DNA of 57,711 nucleotides. Source: Mastigocoleus testarum BC008. Lineage in GTDB: Bacteria > Cyanobacteriota > Cyanobacteriia > Cyanobacteriales > Nostocaceae. The translations under genes were made by a program, and so were the position numbers. Position 1 is the stretch's first letter; each line of letters opens with the position of its first letter. Where the stretch lies: the NCBI RefSeq assembly GCF_001456025.1, contig NZ_LMTZ01000147.1:1-57711 (forward strand), given 5' to 3'. The notes beneath the pieces are model-generated. The model was not told where the DNA came from, made no database searches, and saw only the letters and a program-made list of their open reading frames with translations. This document shows, in pieces, positions 1 to 8,782 of this stretch.

Positions 1-100
1 TCGAAATACTACCTTTGATTTTCTATCTCTCCAGATGTACGGAGTTTTTTCAGAAATCAAATACTAGTCCTATATACCTAAATAAATTGTAGAGAAAAGC

Positions 101-1153
101 ATGTTTAAAACACAACTATCCAAACATAATAAAGATAATCTTAAGGTAAATCATCAACATTTTGAGACTGCACTGAAAAAGTATCGAATTGGACGTGTTA
201 AACCGATAGAATTGGTTTTAAGTAAATATGGAGACTCTTTTACTCATCCCCTATATACAAAAATCGAAAGTCGTCTGTCACATCCAGAATGGTCACATTT
301 ACAACAAACAGCCCATGTTCGCGAAAATGCATTGATGGCTGTTCGTCGTGGAGAATTTGGCATAGCTGAACGATTATTTGCAGAAGCACGTACACCCCTT
401 AAAGCTAATTCACTTTCATGTGAAGGTAAGCTGTTACATGAAACTTTTCTAGAACAAGCACAAGCCTATTTAGACTATCGCCGAGGTAATTTCGAACAGG
501 TTTATATCCGCATGTTTAATGCTTTACGAATAGATCTAGTTTTAGAAGAAGAATATGATTACGAGATTATGGTTATTCATCGTATTCAGTTATTACATAA
601 TCTCGTGCGTACCGAAGCCTGTCGTGGAGACTTTAGGCGAGCTATGGAGATCGCTTCGACTTTACTAGGTTATTTATCAGGAACATTAGAAGTTTTACCT
701 TTTTCTGGTTCGTGGGGTAGAGAACGCTTGAAATCTCAATCAGAAAAAGTGCTAGCCGCGACATTTTCCCAAATAACTAGCGAAATTGCTCTGATTTTGG
801 CGGGAAAGGAAACTCAAACTATTAACGATCTGTTGGCGATAACTTTGCATCATCTACAGTTATCAGCTAGCAATAAAAATTGTCTTCACCAGAGATCTTA
901 TCAATGGTTTCGATTAAAACAAGCGATCGCAAATAATAATCCTGCATCATTTTTGGAAAAGACTTCTTGCTTTCTGGCTTCAGGGCGTGTCGATACACCT
1001 TTTCTTTGGTATGCAACTGTTGTGGATTTGGTTAGTTTATGCAAAAAGTTCGATTTTCCTTGTGCAGAATTAATAATTCGAGAAGTTGCACAGGATGTAC
1101 CAGAATGGAAACTTTTTCCAAAAAGATTGTTAGCCCTGATTGATTTAAAATAA
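101..1153 (+). CDS. hypothetical helical-repeat (TPR-like) protein, 350 aa
   Basis: I do not recognise a named family. The protein is rich in amphipathic helices and has pairs of helices of TPR character: an ENALMAVRRGEFGIAERLFAEA stretch near residue 80, then AYLDYRRGNFEQVYIRMFNAL near 130, and ACRGDFRRAMEIASTLL near 175. This suggests an alpha-solenoid scaffold or regulator. There is no signal peptide or membrane segment, so it is probably cytosolic. The ATG at 101 follows a purine-rich GAGAAAAG, a usable ribosome site. A small membrane-peptide gene follows 102 bases downstream on the same strand. That the ORF is a real gene is fairly sure from its length and codon pattern; the function is unknown. 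Confidence 0.75.
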   Translation: MFKTQLSKHNKDNLKVNHQHFETALKKYRIGRVKPIELVLSKYGDSFTHPLYTKIESRLSHPEWSHLQQTAHVRENALMAVRRGEFGIAERLFAEARTPLKANSLSCEGKLLHETFLEQAQAYLDYRRGNFEQVYIRMFNALRIDLVLEEEYDYEIMVIHRIQLLHNLVRTEACRGDFRRAMEIASTLLGYLSGTLEVLPFSGSWGRERLKSQSEKVLAATFSQITSEIALILAGKETQTINDLLAITLHHLQLSASNKNCLHQRSYQWFRLKQAIANNNPASFLEKTSCFLASGRVDTPFLWYATVVDLVSLCKKFDFPCAELIIREVAQDVPEWKLFPKRLLALIDLK

Positions 1154-1255
1154 CACCAAATAAAAAGCAGCGAATCAAAAAGTTTTTTCCAAAAAAGTAA
1201 ATATTCATAACTTCTGAATATTTACTTTAGTCGTTTTATACCAGGAATATTAGAT

Positions 1256-1351
1256 ATGGATAATTCAATACAATTTAGTGTTGGCTTAGTTGTAGTTTCT
1301 TTAATGTTATTAATACTTTTGTGGTTACCAGATATTATTAGTGGTGATTAA
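1256..1351 (+). CDS. small single-span membrane peptide, 31 aa
   Basis: A 31-codon ORF starts with ATG at 1256 after an AGGAA ribosome-binding sequence at 1243-1247, and ends with TAA. The peptide has a polar N-terminus (MDNSIQF), about 18 hydrophobic residues and a charged tail ending ISGD, so it looks like a single-pass membrane peptide. In size and layout it resembles small subunits of cyanobacterial photosynthetic or NDH complexes, but I could not match it to PetL, PetN, PsbM, PsbT, PsbX, PsaM or similar from memory. A strong hairpin followed by a T-run lies about 50 bases after the stop, which supports a short transcription unit. It is too short for standard ORF calling and may be unannotated. 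Confidence 0.45.
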   Translation: MDNSIQFSVGLVVVSLMLLILLWLPDIISGD

Positions 1352-1402
1352 GCTGTAATTTATAACTGACTTAAGTTTCTCTTTCTATACTTCATATCTC
1401 CT

Positions 1403-1446
1403 TAAACCGATTATCTGTTTATCCAGATGTCGGTTTAATATTTTTG
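1403..1446 (+). terminator. rho-independent terminator
   Basis: The arms TAAACCGA (1403-1410) and TCGGTTTA (1430-1437) pair perfectly. They are extended by an inner ATCTG/CAGAT pairing after a one-base mismatch and followed by an AT-run ending TTTTT at 1441-1445. It would end the transcript of the 31-codon gene at 1256-1351, or of that gene together with the upstream 350-aa gene. Confidence 0.65.
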
Positions 1447-1640
1447 GTAGTCCAGTAGAAGTAGTGATGTGAGTTGGTGTAGGCTGTTGTGTATAAGTAG
1501 AAATAGCCCAAAAATCACTACTCGTTTACTACTACCATATTTTCTTTCCTCAAATTTTGTTATTTTTCTGAAAAGGTATTAACAGAAATTGCAGTAGTTT
1601 CTTAACTCACTTTTACAGACATTTAAAGGTCTTTAGGATA

Positions 1641-1945
1641 ATGTCGCCGCAGGTGATACAAATGGCATGGAGTATAGCACCATCATTCATTGCGGAAATA
1701 TCCCTAAAAGTTTATAGCAGACTAGAAAGTAAGCTTAATGCAAGGTTTCAGTCTGCTATACAATTATATAATGCTTGCTCAAATGAAGCATTTATCTATA
1801 TAGAGTTAATGCGTAAGTCAGAATAGAGTTAATGCGTAAGTCAGAGCGAAACATATCAACAAGAAAAAAATAAACCCCAGAAAGCAGAAAAAGCAGCACA
1901 AAGATTTATTCAAACAAGCCACAGAGTAAAACAGGAGTTTAGGTT
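1641..1945 (+). pseudogene. decayed IS605/TnpB-type transposase N-terminus
   Basis: The 61-residue reading frame at 1641-1826 contains APSFIAEISLKV, then LNARFQSAIQLYNACSNEAF and IELMRKSE. This pattern matches my memory of the N-terminal region of cyanobacterial OrfB/TnpB-like transposases (LxARLxxxxQLYNACLxEA...LMRxS). Directly after it, in another frame, come residues such as NPRKQKKQHKDLFKQATE (about 1866-1922), which continue the same family pattern. A 23-base tandem duplication (1801-1823 and 1824-1846) shifts the frame. No catalytic RuvC-like region follows, because the exporter gene begins on the other strand at 2022. I infer a dead remnant; the homology call is from memory. Confidence 0.5.
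1801..1845. repeat. 23-bp tandem duplication
   Basis: The 22 bases beginning TAGAGTTAATGCG occur twice at a spacing of 23 bases (1801 and 1824). Because 23 is not a multiple of three, the duplication breaks the reading frame of the surrounding transposase-like remnant. Confidence 0.8.
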
Positions 1946-2021
1946 ATTTATGGAAGAGAGTAACGAATTACGAATTGCCAATGTACATTGGTTGGCACTA
2001 CCAATGCTTATAAACTTCTCT

Positions 2022-4916
2022 CTACTCTATCTGGCGTGCTGCAAGTCGAGCAAATAATCCTCCTTGTTCAAGTAGTTCTTCAAAAGTACCCGATTCCACC
2101 AAGCGACCAGCTTCAATCACGTATATTCGATCAGCATTGCGAACGGTACTCAAACGATGAGCAATAACTACCCGGGTAGCATTTAATTTATCTAAACTCT
2201 CAGTTACTATTGCTTGTGTACGGTTATCGAGGGCGCTGGTAGCTTCATCCATGAGAATAATTTTTGGCTTTAGTACTATTGAGCGAGCAATCAGTAACCT
2301 TTGTCGTTGTCCCCCAGAAAGATTTGTACCACCTTCACTAACAACCGTATGCATTCCCATTGGCATTTGCTCAACATCTTCTGCAAATCCAGCCATACGC
2401 GCTGCTTCCCAGGCTTCATCTAAAGTTATTAAAGCTCCACTGGTAATGTTGTCAAATATTGAACCAGAATTGATCCGACCATTTTGCAACACTACCCCTA
2501 ACTGTCGCCTTATAGCTTGAACATCTAACCCCGACAAGTCCTGACCATCGTAATAAACTGTACCGCTTAAAGGTGTCTCAAATCCTAACAGCAATCTAAA
2601 TATAGTTGATTTCCCACTACCACTAGGACCAACAAAAGCAACAAATTCTCCCGGTTCTATTCTAATGCTGACGTCATCAAGGGTCATTGGTCCATCTTCA
2701 CGGTAACGGAAAGTGAGGTGGTCCAAGTAAATTCTCCCTGTTAAGCGACCGGGATCTGCACTTGAAGAATCAGCTTCTACGACTCCTTGTACAATTGGTT
2801 TGGCTCGTTCCCATAATGGCACAATATCTAAAATGTCAGTTAATGTGTTACTTAAGTCAGTAACACCACCTATAAAAGTTCCAAAAGCTGAATTAAAAGC
2901 TAGAAATGTACCCATATTCAACCCATTTCCACTACCTTGAGCAATTTGGATAAACATAATAGCGAACCAATACAGCAGCATCGAACTGACTAAAGGTAGG
3001 GCTTCGTTAAATACTGATACGCTGTCATTAATCCTTGCAATACCTGCCGTGAGTTTGACTCGTTTACTATAACTTTTTGCCCAAGCAGCAAATGCACGCT
3101 CCTCTGCTGCTGCTACTCTTAATTTTGATACACCGTTGATTAATTCCACTACTAGTCCGCTGATCTGACCATCTGCGGCTTCTACCTTACGATTTTTACG
3201 GATAAGCAAAAAGCTTGATGAAACAGTAACTATTACTGCAATAAGGGTTAAGCCAATACCCACTAAAGCTAGTTGTAGGCTGTAAACAAACATTAGTGCC
3301 AAATTTAACAGCGAGAAAACTCCACTTAAAAGGCTACGTTGTGTAGCTCCACTGAGCTTACTGCGAATGTTATTAACTGCTAACAAGCGACTTAGCAGAT
3401 CGCCAGAAGAGAAACTGCGGAAAAAAGCTGGCTTGAGATTAAGCAATCTATCCCAAACAGCCGGTTGTAAGCTTGCATCGGCTGAATTTTCTACCCGCAG
3501 AGACAAAATACCTTGAGCAATCTGAAATGCAGATTTTCCGATGGCTGCTGCAAATAGACCCAAACCAATTTGTAATAACTGGGTTCGATTGCCATCAGGA
3601 ATCGCATCATTAACCAACATTGCAGTTGCTTGGGGGGTAATCATACCCATTAAAGTTCCTAGCACGCCAAGCGCCACAACCCCTATAATCGACTTTGTAT
3701 TTCCCCAGGTACCAAACTTAAATAGCTCTAGAGCATTACGAACTATTAGAGGGAGAGGTCTATAGAACATTTGCGCTTCCGGTGACAGGGTTTGCGCGAT
3801 CGCTCTAGTTACTAATCTACGAGTCTGGGTTTCTGGGTCAAATAAAAAATAATGATTTCCCTTGTGCGGCAGCAATGCTACAGGGTTTTTGTCAGTTTGA
3901 GTATAAGCCAGTAATGGTCCTTGTTCTTGTTGCCACCAATTTCCTTGCAGCAAAATGCGACGAGTACGAAATCGTGATGCCCGAGCAATTGCTTCTAAAG
4001 GGTCGCTAACTCTACCCATATCTTCCGACTGAGCAGGAGGGTTAACATTTATTCCCATCGCTCGACCCACTGCTCCTGCAGCAATCAATAATGCTGTCCC
4101 TTCTTGGAAGAAGCCAGATTTTTGAGGATTTAATACATCTGTTAACTGACCTAAAGCTACTTGTGCTACCTGACGATTAAGTTTTCGTCGTTGTTGAAAA
4201 CGTTGAAAATCCTCCTCTATTTTTTGATCGATTCTTAGATCTAGGTAGTTCAAAAAATAGCGATGTAACTTCATTAAACTGCTGGACAACTGCTCAAAAT
4301 CATCCAACTCTGAGGTGCGAAAAATTTTTACCTCCAGCAAATCTTCTGCCTCTATCCACATTGGGTAGGCTAACGGAAAAATCCCGGAACTATCTTTTAA
4401 TTCCAAGTTATCAATACTCATCCATTTAGCGTTATTATCTGCTAAATACACCCAAAGAACTTGATTGGTCGGAGGAGAAAGCATCTGTTGATTTTGTAAT
4501 GATAAGTAGCGCGACTTATCAGGTTGTACCAAATTCATAGGCAACTGTAGCAAATTGTCATTGATAGCATCTGCCAAATGTTTAATCCAATCTTCTAAAG
4601 AAGTTAATGCTCGTGGGTCAGCCTTTGCTACTTCAGCAAAAAAATCGCTGATTGGTAATGGTAAAAATTCGGTTTCTTCGATAGCTACTGCTAAAATACC
4701 CCATTCATTAAATAATTGGGTACCAAATAAAACTTCGCCTTCAGCAACGCTAAATAAGTAATGGCGGTTACCTCTTGCTTCTCCATCAGTAACTTTTGTG
4801 GCGAATAGAGCTAATGTACCTGATTTGACTAACCATATTTTTTGGGGGTCATCTAATAGTAAAGGTTGATTGCCTTTAAGTTGTTGAGTTAATTTACAGT
4901 AATTTAATTCAACCAT
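2022..4916 (-). CDS. NHLP-type bacteriocin export ABC transporter, permease/ATPase (no peptidase)
   Basis: This 964-aa protein has three parts. Roughly the first 380 residues are soluble, starting with a cyclic-nucleotide/cupin-like segment (IWLVKSGTLALFA, then SVAEGEVLFG). A six-helix ABC exporter membrane domain follows at about 395-680. The C-terminal ATPase has Walker A GPSGSGKST, signature LSGGQRQR and Walker B IILMDEATSALD. This architecture and length fit the ATP-binding subunit of NHLM/NHLP bacteriocin systems (TIGR03797-like). It probably pairs with the peptidase-bearing ABC protein encoded 105 bases upstream in the same run, to form an inner-membrane peptide exporter. It is the last gene of the operon-like group. 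The family assignment is confident; the exported substrate is unknown. Confidence 0.88.
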   Translation of the reverse strand: MVELNYCKLTQQLKGNQPLLLDDPQKIWLVKSGTLALFATKVTDGEARGNRHYLFSVAEGEVLFGTQLFNEWGILAVAIEETEFLPLPISDFFAEVAKADPRALTSLEDWIKHLADAINDNLLQLPMNLVQPDKSRYLSLQNQQMLSPPTNQVLWVYLADNNAKWMSIDNLELKDSSGIFPLAYPMWIEAEDLLEVKIFRTSELDDFEQLSSSLMKLHRYFLNYLDLRIDQKIEEDFQRFQQRRKLNRQVAQVALGQLTDVLNPQKSGFFQEGTALLIAAGAVGRAMGINVNPPAQSEDMGRVSDPLEAIARASRFRTRRILLQGNWWQQEQGPLLAYTQTDKNPVALLPHKGNHYFLFDPETQTRRLVTRAIAQTLSPEAQMFYRPLPLIVRNALELFKFGTWGNTKSIIGVVALGVLGTLMGMITPQATAMLVNDAIPDGNRTQLLQIGLGLFAAAIGKSAFQIAQGILSLRVENSADASLQPAVWDRLLNLKPAFFRSFSSGDLLSRLLAVNNIRSKLSGATQRSLLSGVFSLLNLALMFVYSLQLALVGIGLTLIAVIVTVSSSFLLIRKNRKVEAADGQISGLVVELINGVSKLRVAAAEERAFAAWAKSYSKRVKLTAGIARINDSVSVFNEALPLVSSMLLYWFAIMFIQIAQGSGNGLNMGTFLAFNSAFGTFIGGVTDLSNTLTDILDIVPLWERAKPIVQGVVEADSSSADPGRLTGRIYLDHLTFRYREDGPMTLDDVSIRIEPGEFVAFVGPSGSGKSTIFRLLLGFETPLSGTVYYDGQDLSGLDVQAIRRQLGVVLQNGRINSGSIFDNITSGALITLDEAWEAARMAGFAEDVEQMPMGMHTVVSEGGTNLSGGQRQRLLIARSIVLKPKIILMDEATSALDNRTQAIVTESLDKLNATRVVIAHRLSTVRNADRIYVIEAGRLVESGTFEELLEQGGLFARLAARQIE

Positions 4917-5021
4917 GAGTTATTAATTTTAAGCTTAACTTTTAAGTTTTATGAAAGCAAAACATCAATAATGATTCTCAAATTTTCTGGATAGAAGCGA
5001 ATACTTTTAGTAAGGAGAAAA

Positions 5022-7247
5022 TTAAGCTTCTTCACTGCGGATCAAGCGAGCATATCCTCCACCTTGATGACGTAGTTCTTCGTGGGTGCCTCTTTGTATA
5101 ACTTTGCCACGTTCTAGAACAATAATTTCATCGCAGTCGCGAATGGTACTTAGACGGTGGGCAACGACAATACAGGAACAACCCCGTCGTCTTAGGTTGC
5201 GGTCAATGATTAATTCTGTTTCTGCGTCGAGGGCACTTGTAGCTTCATCTAGTACTAGGATTGCTGGATTTCTCACTAGAGCTCTGGCAATCTCTAATCG
5301 TTGACGTTGTCCCCCACTCATATTTGCACCACCTTCTGCTAGTTGAGTGTCATAGCCTCCAGGCATATTTAATATAAGGTCATGAATTACTGCATCTTGA
5401 CAAGCGCGCATTATGTCTTCTTCTGGTACTGTTGGGTCCCAAAGTGTAAGATTCTCTCGGACTGTTCCCGCAAATACAAAGATATCTTGTTCTACCATTG
5501 CCAGTGAATTTGCCAGAATTGAACGAGGAATTTGGTTTCTAGGTGTACCATCTAAGAGAATTTTTCCATCCCAAACTGGATAAAGACCGGTAACGAGTTT
5601 GGCAACGGTGGACTTCCCAGAACCACTACCTCCAACAAATGCAACTCGTTGACCCGGTCTAATAGTTAAGTTTAAATTTTCGATTAGTGGTGGTTCCAAA
5701 CTACTATAACCAAAGTTGACATTTTGTAGTTCTACATAACCTTGTAGCTGAAATGAATCTTTTTGAATAATAAAACCTTGATTATCAATCTCTTTGCTAA
5801 CAGTACGTTCTGACTCTGGATCGAGAGGATTTTCCAGCACGTCGTCAAGTCTGTTTAGATCTGCTTCTAGTTCTTGAAGTGTGCTACCGAAATTTACTAA
5901 ATTATTAACTGGTGTGAGAAATTCTTGGGTAAGGGTTTGGTAAGCAACTAACATCCCAATACTCAAACCACCACCCATTACCTTGAAACCACCAACGACT
6001 AAAATAGAAGTTGTTGCTAATGATGTTAAAAAGACTGGTAAATTTGAAAGAATTTGGCTAGGTAGGCCTAATTCTTGTTGAGCGTTCAACATTTTCGCGT
6101 AATAGCCACCAAACTTAGCAAACAAGTCCGACTCCAAACCACTGGCTTTGATTGTTTCTATTGATTGGATACCACCAATGGCAACACCTGCAACTTTTCC
6201 AGTTTCTTGAGCAACCCTCATGTTGGCATCAACACGACTGCGTGATAATGTTTGCAGTGCAAAAAAGTTTAAGGCTGCAAAAAAAATAGCCAATAATGTC
6301 AATTGCCAATCATAAACGCTCATAATCAGAGCGTAAAAAATTATCATTAAAGAATCAATAATAGTAGTTGCCAAACTTCCTGAAAGTACCTCAGCAACTT
6401 TATCGTTGAGTTCATTTCGACTGCTGATTTCCCCCGTAAAGCGCTGTGCGTAAAATCCAATAGGTAATCGCAAGGTGTGCCAAAGAAAATTACCAGACAT
6501 TGCAACCGATAGCTTAACCATTAATCGCCGCAAGTAAACAAACCGCATACGTGCGAGCAATCCTTGGGTTAAAGCTGTAAACAACATTGCCCAAAGCATT
6601 GGTCGTAACCATTCTTGACGATTTGCTACAAGAATTTCGTCGACAAACACTTGAGAAAAAGCAGGTACAGCTAACCTTGGTATAGTCAATACAACCCCTG
6701 CAATTAAACAAAATATAATTGCAGTTTGGGAGGTTTGAAGACGAGAAGCCAAAGCAGCCATAATACTCTTTTTTCGACCACCTTTTTTAAACTGGGAACC
6801 TGGTTCCATGAAGAGAACAACACCCGTATAAGCTTGGTCAAATTCATTCCAAGTGATTTTACGACGACCAGTCGCTGGATCGCTAAGATAAACGTAATCT
6901 TGAGCAAAACCTTCTACAACCAAAAAGTGGTTAAAGTTCCAAAAAACAATGTAGGGTGGCTTATAATTTTTCAAGTCTTGCAAAGACTTTTTAAATCCTT
7001 TAGCCTCTAAGCCATAAAATCTTGCGGCCTTAAGCACCTTTGAGGCTTTACTACCATCCCGTGAAACACCGCACTCGCTCCGTAGTTCGGCTAAGGGAAC
7101 AATGCGACCGTAATAAGCCAGTATAATTGCTAATGAAGCAGCACCACATTCCACTGCTTCCATTTGGAGGATAGCAGGAGTACGAACGCGATTCGGTTGA
7201 TTTTTAAAAAAAGATTTAACAGATTCGAAAGCACTACTAATATTCAT
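5022..7247 (-). CDS. NHLP-type bacteriocin export peptidase/permease/ATPase (C39)
   Basis: A C39 leader-peptidase domain comes first: TPAILQMEAVECGAASL carries the Gln and catalytic Cys (Q28 and C34 from the ATG at 7247), NHFLVVEG carries His107, and LSDPATG carries Asp123. An ABC exporter membrane domain follows (about 160-440), then an ATPase with Walker A GGSGSGKST, signature MSGGQRQR and Walker B ILVLDEATSALD. The layout fits TIGR03796-like NHLP transporters, which cut a double-glycine-type leader while exporting the peptide. The frame is open to a TTG at 7268, but the ATG at 7247 is preferred. The adaptor gene ends 50 bases upstream and the partner ABC gene follows. All catalytic residues are present, so it looks functional. 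Confidence 0.9.
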   Translation of the reverse strand: MNISSAFESVKSFFKNQPNRVRTPAILQMEAVECGAASLAIILAYYGRIVPLAELRSECGVSRDGSKASKVLKAARFYGLEAKGFKKSLQDLKNYKPPYIVFWNFNHFLVVEGFAQDYVYLSDPATGRRKITWNEFDQAYTGVVLFMEPGSQFKKGGRKKSIMAALASRLQTSQTAIIFCLIAGVVLTIPRLAVPAFSQVFVDEILVANRQEWLRPMLWAMLFTALTQGLLARMRFVYLRRLMVKLSVAMSGNFLWHTLRLPIGFYAQRFTGEISSRNELNDKVAEVLSGSLATTIIDSLMIIFYALIMSVYDWQLTLLAIFFAALNFFALQTLSRSRVDANMRVAQETGKVAGVAIGGIQSIETIKASGLESDLFAKFGGYYAKMLNAQQELGLPSQILSNLPVFLTSLATTSILVVGGFKVMGGGLSIGMLVAYQTLTQEFLTPVNNLVNFGSTLQELEADLNRLDDVLENPLDPESERTVSKEIDNQGFIIQKDSFQLQGYVELQNVNFGYSSLEPPLIENLNLTIRPGQRVAFVGGSGSGKSTVAKLVTGLYPVWDGKILLDGTPRNQIPRSILANSLAMVEQDIFVFAGTVRENLTLWDPTVPEEDIMRACQDAVIHDLILNMPGGYDTQLAEGGANMSGGQRQRLEIARALVRNPAILVLDEATSALDAETELIIDRNLRRRGCSCIVVAHRLSTIRDCDEIIVLERGKVIQRGTHEELRHQGGGYARLIRSEEA

Positions 7248-7297
7248 AAGAATTATATATTCATGCAATATTAAAGTATGTTTTTGTGAGTTTGGTG

Positions 7298-8752
7298 CTA
7301 CTGAAGACCAGTTAAAGAACGGAAGATAGGAATTACATAAGAAATAGGAGCAACTTCTCCAATTTGCACCCGTACTTGTGCGGTGGTACCAGGTGATATA
7401 TTTAATTCAGGTCCTTCAGAAGAAGACCATTGAAAACGACTAGGGTTGCTGGAATCCCTCTCCAGTTCTGCAAAAATTTGTACAGCAGAACCACCACTAT
7501 TAGAAAGGGTTTGGGCAATATTGTTAGCAATATTTTCATTTCCTATGACTGCTGTCATGTCTTGATTTGTAACGGGAAACGGAGTTACTTCTTTTACTTT
7601 GCCAAGTATTCCACCATAACGCTCGCGTTTAACTGTACTGGGAGTAACTTGTACATTCATCCCGCGTTTAACTTGTTTACCATCTTTGTCAGCAAAATAC
7701 ATAACGCTCATCAGTTTAGCGTTGGGATCAACAATTTCGATGGATGCAAGACGTGAACCAGGAGCAATTGCTTGACCCGAAGCAATGGGAACTTCTAAAA
7801 CTCGACCATCGTATCCGCTAACAATTTTGCTTTTCTTTTTGAGTTCTAAACGCAGTTGTTCTATTTTTTGTCTAGTTTCTTTAACTTGGTTTTTTCTTTG
7901 AATACTTTTTTCTAATTGTTGTTGATTTAATTGAGCTTGTTGGACGTCAAGCTGGTCAATTTGAGTATTAATTTGTCGAATAGAGTTGAGATTTTGTAAG
8001 TTTTGAGATTCTGCATCAGTTTCTTGACGATCGTTCTCTTTAATTTGAGCTTTTAACTCAGCGATTTTAGTAAGATTTTCGTCCAATTGTTGCTCTGCTT
8101 GCAATAATATATCTTCACTAATTGCTTTTTCTTTTCTGAGAGCTTGACGAATCTCGATGCGTCGCTTGAGTTTGGGTGTTAATTTTCTCGCTTGTTTTAA
8201 AGTCAATTGGAGACTTGAACGTCTTTGAGCTATAGATTCAAGACTTTTCTCTCGTAGGATAGGTCTGAATTTTTGAGTAGCTTCCAAGTTGTTCATTAAA
8301 TCTTGTCGCTGTTTCAGTAAGTTATTACGTTGTAAAACAAGTTTTTGTTTATCCAGTTCGGCAGTTTGTTTATTTTGAGTAAGCAGTTCACTCAGCTTAA
8401 ACTCTTCTTGACGTAGTTGTTGTCTGATTCGTGGTACGTCAATTGTGCCGATAACATCTCCTTTTTTAATTCTATCTCCCGGCTTAATATTCAACGTTAA
8501 AATTCGACCTTCATTTATGACTTTAAAAGGTACTACATTCCGGGGTCGAATTAGTACAGCTTGACCATTAACATTCATCGGGATACGACCAACAACACTC
8601 CAGATAGAAGCAGAAGTAACTAAAAATCCCATTGTCGTTAGTGGTAGCCAGGCTTTGGGACTAACCACTTGCATCATTTGGTCAAGTTTCTCTGGAGAAG
8701 ATAAGCGTTCGAGTGATTCCTGACGAAAAAGTTGTTTGCTTTGAGATACCAT
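7298..8752 (-). CDS. NHLP bacteriocin system secretion adaptor (HlyD-like)
   Basis: This 484-aa membrane-fusion protein has a cytoplasmic N-terminal tail of about 35 residues, one membrane helix (LPLTTMGFLVTSASIWSVV), and a lipoyl-like hairpin beginning VVPFKVINEGRILTLNIKPG. A long Gln/Lys/Leu-rich coiled coil follows (about 110-310), and then a beta-barrel region. It should bridge the two ABC proteins to the outer membrane or periplasm. Its position directly upstream of the C39 ABC gene (50-base gap) and its layout match the secretion protein of NHLM/NHLP systems (TIGR03794-like). The spacing suggests co-transcription with its neighbours on the minus strand. Confidence 0.88.
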   Translation of the reverse strand: MVSQSKQLFRQESLERLSSPEKLDQMMQVVSPKAWLPLTTMGFLVTSASIWSVVGRIPMNVNGQAVLIRPRNVVPFKVINEGRILTLNIKPGDRIKKGDVIGTIDVPRIRQQLRQEEFKLSELLTQNKQTAELDKQKLVLQRNNLLKQRQDLMNNLEATQKFRPILREKSLESIAQRRSSLQLTLKQARKLTPKLKRRIEIRQALRKEKAISEDILLQAEQQLDENLTKIAELKAQIKENDRQETDAESQNLQNLNSIRQINTQIDQLDVQQAQLNQQQLEKSIQRKNQVKETRQKIEQLRLELKKKSKIVSGYDGRVLEVPIASGQAIAPGSRLASIEIVDPNAKLMSVMYFADKDGKQVKRGMNVQVTPSTVKRERYGGILGKVKEVTPFPVTNQDMTAVIGNENIANNIAQTLSNSGGSAVQIFAELERDSSNPSRFQWSSSEGPELNISPGTTAQVRVQIGEVAPISYVIPIFRSLTGLQ

Positions 8753-8782
8753 GACTATTAATTATGTATTTTTATGTTTTAA

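Noticed and set aside
1978..1991. Palindrome CCAATGTACATTGG as terminator of the export operon
   Set aside because: No T-run follows on the minus strand, so termination there is unsupported.
1950..2057. Short ORF starting MEESNELRIANVHW as a possible exported-peptide precursor
   Set aside because: It has no leader or double-glycine motif, overlaps the end of the ABC gene and lies in transposase debris.
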